This document shows positions 1 through 4,494 of a stretch of 6,162 bases of DNA, piece after piece. Position numbers and translations under genes: made by a program. Position 1 is the first letter of the stretch. Each line of letters starts with the position of its first letter. Source of the DNA: an uncultured Rhodanobacteraceae bacterium (GTDB lineage Bacteria; Pseudomonadota; Gammaproteobacteria; Xanthomonadales; Ahniellaceae); the NCBI GenBank assembly GCA_937873105.1, contig CALMWD010000501.1:1-6162 (forward strand), in the 5' to 3' direction. The notes beneath the pieces are model-generated. The model did no database searches. It saw only the letters and a program-made list of their open reading frames with translations, and had not been told where the DNA came from.

Positions 1-320
1 AATTGCCGGACGAACGCGGCCATGCTCGCGTGGTAGGCGATCAGCAGGGTCACCAGGGCGAGCTTCGCGTGCAGCCAGCCCTGCTTGAAGTAGTCGGGCG
101 CGTGCGTCGCCCACCAGGCGAGCAGGGCGCTGCCGAGCACGATCGCGAGCACGCCGCCGAGATGGGTGATGCCGAGGAGGCGCCGCTCCATCACGACGAA
201 ACGATCGTGCGAGGCCGCGTCGGCGACATCGACGTGATAGACGAACAGCCGCGGCAGGTAGAACAGGCCGGCGAACCAGGCCACGACGAAGACGATGTGG
301 AACGCCTTGAGCCAGAGCAT
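1..320 (-). CDS. hemJ: Protoporphyrinogen oxidase HemJ (partial, C-terminus off the window)
   Basis: Read leftward from the ATG at 320-318, the frame stays open to the window edge and gives 106 residues. The start MLWLKAFHIVFVVAWFAGLF and the following YLPRLFVYH are characteristic of the HemJ (UPF0093) family. In the family this inner-membrane protein oxidises protoporphyrinogen IX to protoporphyrin IX, the penultimate step of heme synthesis, replacing HemG or HemY. Visible features are His8 in the first membrane helix (about 4-24), a second helix at about 50-71, and a third at about 82-104 beginning LHAKLAL. His8 and Lys86 probably correspond to the conserved His and Lys reported as essential in HemJ. 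The family is about 140 residues long, so some 35-40 residues, including the last helix, are missing. The ATG overlaps the stop of the upstream DUF4126 gene, suggesting one transcript and coupled translation. No separate promoter is visible. Confidence 0.92.
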   Translation of the reverse strand, partial: MLWLKAFHIVFVVAWFAGLFYLPRLFVYHVDVADAASHDRFVVMERRLLGITHLGGVLAIVLGSALLAWWATHAPDYFKQGWLHAKLALVTLLIAYHASMAAFVRQ

Positions 321-925
321 CAGGCCACCGCGGCGCGGACGCGGCGCGCGACATGACGCACCAGCCGATACAGCAGCACGATCGCGACCAAGAACGCGAT
401 CGACGCCACGACCAGCAGGGCCAGCGCCCACCACGGATGTGCGATCGCCAGCGCCAGGGCCGCGAGCACGAGGCCATCCTCGGCCACGGAGGCGGTCCAG
501 TTGCTGGCCGGTTCGGGAGAGGTGTTGATCAGCGCACGGGTGCCGCTCTTGAGGCCGTGGCTCAGCGCCGCGACGCTGCCGCCGAGCACCATGCCGGCGA
601 GGCTGGCCTCGCCACTGTCGGTCGGGATCGCGATGCCGCCGAGGAAGGCACCGGCCGGGATGCGGACCAGCGTATGCAGCAGGTCCCAGACCGAGTCGAC
701 GCCGGGCAGCTTGTCGGTGAGGAACTCGACGACGGCGAGCACGCCGCAGACCGCGAGCACGACGGGCGACTTGGCCAGGGCGATGGACTCCGGCAAGTCC
801 ATCCAGCCGAGGTAGGCAGCCAGGCCGACCCCGAAGATCGTCAGGTACACACGCACGCCGGCGAGCCAGGCCAGCACGATGCCGAGCACGAAGGGCGCGG
901 CCGGATGTGTCGAAATTTCCATCAT
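320..925 (-). CDS. DUF4126 family integral membrane protein
   Basis: This 201-residue protein matches the DUF4126 family by its two signature blocks, EFLTDKLPGVDSVWD (67-81) continuing to LVRIPAGA (86-93), and HGLKSGTRALINTSPEPASN (123-142). Hydrophobic segments at about 11-33, 53-70, 88-101, 107-125, 151-163 and 166-186 indicate a multi-pass inner-membrane protein. It ends in an Arg-rich tail (RLVRHVARRVRAAVA) that is probably cytoplasmic. The family has no established biochemical role. I chose the ATG at 925-923, directly followed by a second ATG at 922-920. The frame stays open upstream to a TTG near 1087, but that stretch ([11 protein letters not shown]...) is not membrane-like and crosses the fis promoter. 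There is no Shine-Dalgarno sequence at normal spacing, and a -10-like TATACT ends 7 nt before the ATG, so the mRNA may be leaderless. The gene overlaps hemJ by one base (TGATG). Confidence 0.88.
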   Translation of the reverse strand: MMEISTHPAAPFVLGIVLAWLAGVRVYLTIFGVGLAAYLGWMDLPESIALAKSPVVLAVCGVLAVVEFLTDKLPGVDSVWDLLHTLVRIPAGAFLGGIAIPTDSGEASLAGMVLGGSVAALSHGLKSGTRALINTSPEPASNWTASVAEDGLVLAALALAIAHPWWALALLVVASIAFLVAIVLLYRLVRHVARRVRAAVA

Positions 926-932
926 GATCCGC

Positions 933-938
933 AGTATA
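933..938 (-). promoter_or_regulatory. Candidate -10 element for DUF4126-hemJ
   Basis: On the minus strand the hexamer TATACT ends 7 nt before the ATG at 925. That spacing puts the expected transcription start on, or one base before, the A of the start codon. No good -35 is present at 16-18 bp; the nearest resemblance, TTGCCG, lies 20 bp upstream. The call rests on the hexamer and on similar boxes ahead of fis, purH and the receptor gene. Confidence 0.45.
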
Positions 939-1009
939 GCCCTCGTAGTTCGAATGCGCGGCAACAACAGCGCGCGGACGATTGATTCGCTGGCTCGGAA
1001 AAAACCCGC

Positions 1010-1037
1010 TTGCGTTCGCGGGTCGCGCCGATAGACT
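1010..1037 (+). promoter_or_regulatory. Probable fis promoter (TTGCGT-16-TAGACT)
   Basis: A -35-like TTGCGT (1010-1015) and a -10-like TAGACT (1032-1037) are separated by 16 bp, predicting a start near 1044 and a leader of about 64 nt. The -35 hexamer lies in the loop of a perfect 6-bp inverted repeat, ACCCGC (1004-1009) and GCGGGT (1018-1023), which could be an operator. This is the best-formed promoter in the window. By position it should drive fis and possibly purH and purD as well. Confidence 0.5.
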
Positions 1038-1050
1038 CCCCAGCCCCCGT

Positions 1051-1102
1051 CGCATTCGCGGATGCGGGCGGCGCAGAAGAACCACAAGAAAAGACAAGAA
1101 GC
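1051..1102 (+). promoter_or_regulatory. fis leader: small hairpin followed by A-rich ribosome-loading region
   Basis: CGCAT (1051-1055) and ATGCG (1062-1066) can form a short hairpin, extended in RNA by a U-G pair across a CGCG loop. From about 1076 to 1102 the sequence is almost all A and G with a few C and no T, strikingly A-rich for this genome. It lies just upstream of the fis ATG. There is no strong GGAG-type Shine-Dalgarno, only AAGAAG at 1097-1102, five bases before the ATG. Such an unstructured A-rich stretch could promote translation initiation. The regulatory role is inferred. Confidence 0.35.
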
Positions 1103-1107
1103 AGCCG

Positions 1108-1386
1108 ATGAACGTGTTCCAGCCCCTGCGTGTCGATGCCGTCAGCGCGCCCGAAGCCGCGCCGGCGCTGAGCGAATGCGTCGCGCGCGCGGTGCGCCGC
1201 TACCTTGCGCACTCGGGCGGGGACTGCGCCCAGGACCTGTACCGGCTGGTGCTGGCCGAAGTCGAGGCGCCGATGCTGCGCGAAACCCTGCGCCATACCG
1301 ACGGCAACCTGACGCGCGCGGCCGAGATGCTCGGCATCACCCGCGCGACGCTGCGCAAGAAGCTGGCCGAGCACCGCCTCGGATAA
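1108..1386 (+). CDS. fis: DNA-binding protein Fis
   Basis: The 92-residue product is a clear Fis homologue (Escherichia coli Fis has 98 residues). Fis is a homodimeric nucleoid-associated protein that bends DNA and regulates growth-linked genes, including stable RNA operons. The dimer core is seen in [14 protein letters not shown] (44-57). The C-terminal helix-turn-helix is [20 protein letters not shown] (67-86), where Arg79, Thr81, Arg83 and Lys84 align with DNA-contacting positions of the E. coli protein (Asn84 there is Thr78 here). The N-terminal arm is shorter and diverged, as is common outside enterics, so interaction with Hin-type recombinases cannot be assumed. The ATG at 1108 is chosen because the frame upstream offers only a TTG near 982, ahead of the promoter. 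In enterics fis follows dusB; here it is the first gene ahead of purH and purD. The stop is 62 nt before purH. Confidence 0.95.
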   Translation: MNVFQPLRVDAVSAPEAAPALSECVARAVRRYLAHSGGDCAQDLYRLVLAEVEAPMLRETLRHTDGNLTRAAEMLGITRATLRKKLAEHRLG

Positions 1387-1413
1387 GCCAGACCGGCGGC
1401 GTCGGCACGCGCC

Positions 1414-1419
1414 TATACT
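1414..1419 (+). promoter_or_regulatory. Candidate -10 element for purH-purD
   Basis: TATACT lies in the 62-nt gap between fis and purH, 29 nt before the purH ATG. It predicts a transcript start near 1426 and a leader of about 22 nt carrying a weak GGAA ribosome-binding site (1439-1442). The hexamer at -35 spacing (GACCGG at 1391-1396) is a poor match, so this may be a weak secondary promoter, with most purH message coming from the fis promoter. Confidence 0.35.
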
Positions 1420-1448
1420 TCGCGCCTCCCAAGGCACCGGAACATCCC

Positions 1449-3023
1449 ATGACCGCGTCAACGACCGTGGCCGTGCGCCGCGCGCTGCTGTCCGTCTCCG
1501 ACAAGACGGGCCTGATCGACCTCGCCCGTGCGCTCGCGGCGCGCGGCGTCGAATTGCTGTCCACGGGCGGTACGGCCAAGGCGATCCGCGAGGCCGGCCT
1601 GCCGGTCCGGGACGTTTCCGACCTGACCGGCTTCCCCGAGATCATGGACGGCCGCGTCAAGACCCTGCACCCGAAGGTGCATGGCGGGCTGCTCGGTCGA
1701 CGCGGCCAGGACGATGCGGTGATGGCCGAACACGGCATCGCCCCGATCGACCTGCTGGTGCTGAACCTGTATCCGTTCGAACGGGTGTCGATGGATCCGG
1801 ACAGCACGTTCGACGACATCGTCGAGAACATCGACATCGGCGGCCCCGCGATGCTGCGCGCGGCGGCGAAGAACTTCGCCCATGTCGCGGTCGCGACCGA
1901 TCCGGCGCAGTACCCGGGATTGCTGGCCGAACTCGATGCGAACGACGGCGCGTTGTCCGCGAAGACGCGTTTCGCGCTGGCGGTCGCCGCGTTCAACCGC
2001 GTCGCCCAGTACGACGCCTTCATCAGCAACTACCTGTCCGCCGTGCAGGACGACGGTTCGCTGGCGCTGTTCTCCGGCCAGAGCAACGGCAACTTCGTCA
2101 AGGTGATGGACCTGCGCTACGGCGAGAACCCGCACCAGCAGGCGGCGTTCTACCGCGACCTGTGGCCGGTGCCGGGCACGCTCGCGACCTTCACCCAGCT
2201 GCAGGGCAAGGAACTGAGCTACAACAACATCGCCGACGCCGACGCCGCCTGGGAATGCGTGCGCCAGTTCGAGCGGCCGGCCTGCGTCATCGTCAAGCAT
2301 GCGAACCCGTGCGGCGCCGCCGTGGGTGCGAATTGCGCCGACACCTACGAAGCCGCGTACGCGACCGATCCGACCTCGGCCTTCGGCGGCATCCTCGCCT
2401 TCAACACGAGGCTGGATGGCGCGACCGCAATAACCATTCTCGACCGCCAGTTCGTCGAAGTGCTGATCGCCCCCGACTTCGACGAGGCCGCGCTCGCCTA
2501 CTGCACCAAGAAGGCGAACGTGCGCGTGCTGCGCATTCCGCATGGCGCGGGCAAGAACAACATCGACGTGAAGCGCGTCGGTTCGGGCCTGCTGATGCAG
2601 ACGGCGGACATCCGCGAAGTGACGCGCGACGAACTCAAGGTGGTCAGCACCCGTGCGCCGAGCGAGGCCGAGCTGAACGACCTGCTGTTCGCCTGGCGCG
2701 TCGCCAAGTACGTGAAGTCGAACGCCATCGTCTACGCGAAGGACGGTCGCACCATCGGCGTCGGCGCCGGCCAGATGAGCCGCGTGGTCAGCGCGAAGAT
2801 CGCCGGGCTGAAGGCCGAGGAAGCAGGACTGGTCGTGCCCGGTTCGGTGATGGCCTCGGACGCCTTCTTCCCGTTCCGCGACGGCATCGACGCGGCGGCG
2901 AAGGCCGGCATCCGCGCGGTGATCCAGCCCGGCGGATCGATGCGCGACGCCGAGGTGATCGCCGCCGCGAACGAACACGGCCTCGCCATGGTCTTCACCG
3001 GCATCCGCCATTTCCGCCACTAG
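1449..3023 (+). CDS. purH: Bifunctional AICAR transformylase / IMP cyclohydrolase PurH
   Basis: This is a full-length 524-residue PurH, close to the usual size of about 525-530. It catalyses the last two steps of de novo purine synthesis in the cytoplasm: formyl transfer from 10-formyl-tetrahydrofolate to AICAR, then ring closure to IMP. The N-terminal MGS-like cyclohydrolase domain (about 8-150) shows SVSDKTGL (15-22), [15 protein letters not shown] (36-50) and [15 protein letters not shown] (68-82). The transformylase domain (about 200-524) shows RYGENPHQ (223-230), [13 protein letters not shown] (257-269), the catalytic Lys-His pair in KHANPCGAA (283-291), DPTSAFGG (307-314), [10 protein letters not shown] (424-433) and FFPFRDGID (473-481). 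The C-terminus HFRH is typical. The ATG at 1449 is chosen over in-frame upstream codons (open to 1062) because those lie inside fis and the homology begins here. No key residue is missing. Confidence 0.98.
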   Translation: MTASTTVAVRRALLSVSDKTGLIDLARALAARGVELLSTGGTAKAIREAGLPVRDVSDLTGFPEIMDGRVKTLHPKVHGGLLGRRGQDDAVMAEHGIAPIDLLVLNLYPFERVSMDPDSTFDDIVENIDIGGPAMLRAAAKNFAHVAVATDPAQYPGLLAELDANDGALSAKTRFALAVAAFNRVAQYDAFISNYLSAVQDDGSLALFSGQSNGNFVKVMDLRYGENPHQQAAFYRDLWPVPGTLATFTQLQGKELSYNNIADADAAWECVRQFERPACVIVKHANPCGAAVGANCADTYEAAYATDPTSAFGGILAFNTRLDGATAITILDRQFVEVLIAPDFDEAALAYCTKKANVRVLRIPHGAGKNNIDVKRVGSGLLMQTADIREVTRDELKVVSTRAPSEAELNDLLFAWRVAKYVKSNAIVYAKDGRTIGVGAGQMSRVVSAKIAGLKAEEAGLVVPGSVMASDAFFPFRDGIDAAAKAGIRAVIQPGGSMRDAEVIAAANEHGLAMVFTGIRHFRH

Positions 3024-3061
3024 TGCGGAACCCCCGCAAGCGCCCGCACATTCCGGTGCGG
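3023..3061. repeat. Overlapping inverted repeats between purH and purD
   Basis: Four related short arms fill the first half of the 79-nt gap: GTGCGG (3023-3028, starting on the last base of the purH stop), CCGCA (3034-3038), CCGCAC (3044-3049) and GTGCGG (3056-3061). Arms 1-2 form a 5-bp stem with a 5-nt loop, and arms 3-4 form a 6-bp stem with a 6-nt loop. Arm 1 can instead pair with arm 3 over 6 bp. No T-run follows, so it does not look like an intrinsic terminator. It may stabilise or process the purH-purD mRNA, but the function is unknown. Confidence 0.5.
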
Positions 3062-3102
3062 ACGGTTGAAACAAGCACGCTTCGAACTGGACGTGAGGCA
3101 TC

Positions 3103-4383
3103 ATGAAAATCCTGGTGATCGGTTCCGGCGGCCGCGAGCACGCGCTGGCCTGGAAGCTCAAGCAGTCGATCCGCGTGTCGGAAGTGATCGTGGCGCCCGG
3201 CAATGCCGGCACCGCGCGCGAACATGGCCTGCGCAATGCCGAGGTGCGCGTCGAGGACATCGACGGCCTGCTCGCGCTGGCGCAACGCGAACACATCGAC
3301 CTGACCGTGGTCGGACCGGAAGTGCCGCTGGTGCTCGGCGTCGTCGACCGCTTCCGGGCCGCCGGCCTGCGCATCTTCGGGCCGCGCCAGGCGGCGGCGC
3401 AGCTCGAAGGATCGAAGGCCTTCGCCAAGGACTTCCTGGCCCGTCACGGCATTCCGACCGCGAAGTACCAGGTCTTCACCGCGCTCGAGCCGGCGCTCGC
3501 CTACGTGCGCCGCGAAGGCGCGCCGATCGTGATCAAGGCGGATGGGCTCGCCGCCGGCAAGGGCGTGGTCGTCGCGTTGACGCCATGCGATGCCGAGCAG
3601 GCGCTGCACGACATGCTCGGCGGCCAAAGCCTGGGCCAGGCCGGCGCGCGCGTGGTGGTCGAGGAATTCCTCGACGGCGAGGAGGCCAGCTTCATCGCGA
3701 TCTGCGACGGCGAACACGCGCTGGCCATGGCGACCAGCCAGGACCACAAGCGCGCGCTCGACGGCGATCTCGGTCCGAACACCGGTGGCATGGGCGCGTA
3801 TTCGCCGGCGCCGGTGGTCACGCCCGACATCCACCAGCGCGTGATGGACACGGTGATCCGCCCCACGCTCGCCGGCATGCGCCAGGACGGCCATCCCTTC
3901 ATCGGCTTTCTCTACGCCGGGCTCATGATCAATGCCCGCGGCGAGATCAAGGTGCTGGAGTTCAACGTGCGCTTCGGCGACCCGGAAACCCAGCCGATCA
4001 TGCTGCGCCTGCAATCCGACCTCGTCGACCTGCTCGAAGCCGCGCTCGACGGACGCCTGCACGAGACCACGGCGGCCTGGGATCCGCGCCCCGCGATCGG
4101 GGTCGTGCTGGCCGCGCACGGTTATCCGGCCAAGGTGCGCAACGGCGACGCCATCGCGGGACTCGATGCCGCGCACGCCGCCGGCACCAAGATCTTCCAT
4201 GCCGGCACCCGACTCGACGGCGCGACGGCCGTCACCGCCGGCGGGCGCGTGCTGACGGTGTGCGCGCTCGGCGACGACATCGTCGATGCCCGCACCAAGG
4301 CCTATGCCGAGATCGACCAGATCCGCTTCGACGGCATGCAATACCGACGGGACATCGCGCACCGGGCGATCGGCCGCGCCTGA
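3103..4383 (+). CDS. purD: Phosphoribosylamine-glycine ligase (GAR synthetase) PurD
   Basis: The 426-residue protein is full length (E. coli PurD is 429). It uses ATP to join 5-phosphoribosylamine and glycine into glycinamide ribonucleotide, the second step of de novo purine synthesis. Visible in order are the N-terminal domain start MKILVIGSGGREHALAWKL (1-19), VVGPEVPL (69-76), the ATP-grasp entry GSKAFAKDFL (103-112), VIKADGLAAGKGVVVA (143-158), VVVEEFLDGEEASF (184-197), DHKRALDGDLGPNTGGMGAY (214-233) and the metal/ATP-site block LEFNVRFGDPETQ (285-297). The C-terminal domain runs from about 325 to 426. The start is supported by GTGAGG at 3093-3098, four bases before the ATG, and by homology from the first residue. 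No -10-like box is visible in the 79-nt gap after purH, so it is probably cotranscribed with purH. Confidence 0.98.
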   Translation: MKILVIGSGGREHALAWKLKQSIRVSEVIVAPGNAGTAREHGLRNAEVRVEDIDGLLALAQREHIDLTVVGPEVPLVLGVVDRFRAAGLRIFGPRQAAAQLEGSKAFAKDFLARHGIPTAKYQVFTALEPALAYVRREGAPIVIKADGLAAGKGVVVALTPCDAEQALHDMLGGQSLGQAGARVVVEEFLDGEEASFIAICDGEHALAMATSQDHKRALDGDLGPNTGGMGAYSPAPVVTPDIHQRVMDTVIRPTLAGMRQDGHPFIGFLYAGLMINARGEIKVLEFNVRFGDPETQPIMLRLQSDLVDLLEAALDGRLHETTAAWDPRPAIGVVLAAHGYPAKVRNGDAIAGLDAAHAAGTKIFHAGTRLDGATAVTAGGRVLTVCALGDDIVDARTKAYAEIDQIRFDGMQYRRDIAHRAIGRA

Positions 4384-4400
4384 GGCGCGCGCCGACCGCG

Positions 4401-4440
4401 CCGCTCCGCCTCGAGACGGAGGCCGGCGGACGGCGGACTT
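4401..4440 (+). terminator. Weak hairpin after purD, possible terminator
   Basis: Eighteen bases past the purD stop, GCCTC (4408-4412) and GAGGC (4419-4423) form a 5-bp stem over a 6-nt loop, with an outer stem CCGC (4401-4404) and GCGG (4426-4429) across a small internal loop. A tandem GGCGGAC duplication (4425-4438) and only three Ts (4439-4441) follow. The lack of a T-tract makes intrinsic termination doubtful, and Rho-dependent termination is equally possible. Confidence 0.25.
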
Positions 4441-4443
4441 TCC

Positions 4444-4449
4444 TAGACT
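4444..4449 (+). promoter_or_regulatory. Candidate -10 element for the TonB-dependent receptor gene
   Basis: TAGACT, identical to the fis -10, lies 45 nt before the receptor ATG and predicts a start near 4456. The bases at -35 spacing (GGCCGG) do not resemble TTGACA, so the promoter may depend on an activator. No clear Fur-type AT-rich 19-bp site is visible in the 111-nt gap, which is almost all G and C. Confidence 0.4.
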
Positions 4450-4494
4450 CGGGGGTCGGCCGTCGCAGCGATGGCCTCCCATGAGTCCGACGCC

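Noticed and set aside
926..984. N-terminal extension of the DUF4126 gene to upstream TTG codons
   Set aside because: The added residues are not conserved or membrane-like and would cross the fis promoter; the ATG pair at 925 fits the family start.
353..985. A 210-codon plus-strand frame rich in Gln, Asp, Arg and His
   Set aside because: It is the complement of the DUF4126 gene, whose minus-strand product shows conserved family blocks and membrane helices; the plus-strand product has no such features.
1062..1448. Upstream extension of the purH frame through fis
   Set aside because: The frame is open, but homology to PurH begins just after the ATG at 1449, and the extension is an Arg-rich shadow of fis.
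3024..3102. PurR or riboswitch control of purD
   Set aside because: No PurR-like ACGCAAACGTTTGCGT palindrome is visible here or upstream of purH, and the gap is too short for a purine or PRPP riboswitch.
1458..3428. A 656-codon open frame on the minus strand
   Set aside because: Antisense to purH and the start of purD, with a composition-driven product and no recognisable domain.
3066..4484. A 472-codon plus-strand frame in another register over purD
   Set aside because: The product is Arg- and Ala-rich with no motif, while the purD frame matches the family end to end.
4384..4494. Fur box upstream of the receptor
   Set aside because: The gap is almost entirely G and C, with no GATAATGATTATC-like AT-rich dyad; iron control cannot be claimed from the sequence.
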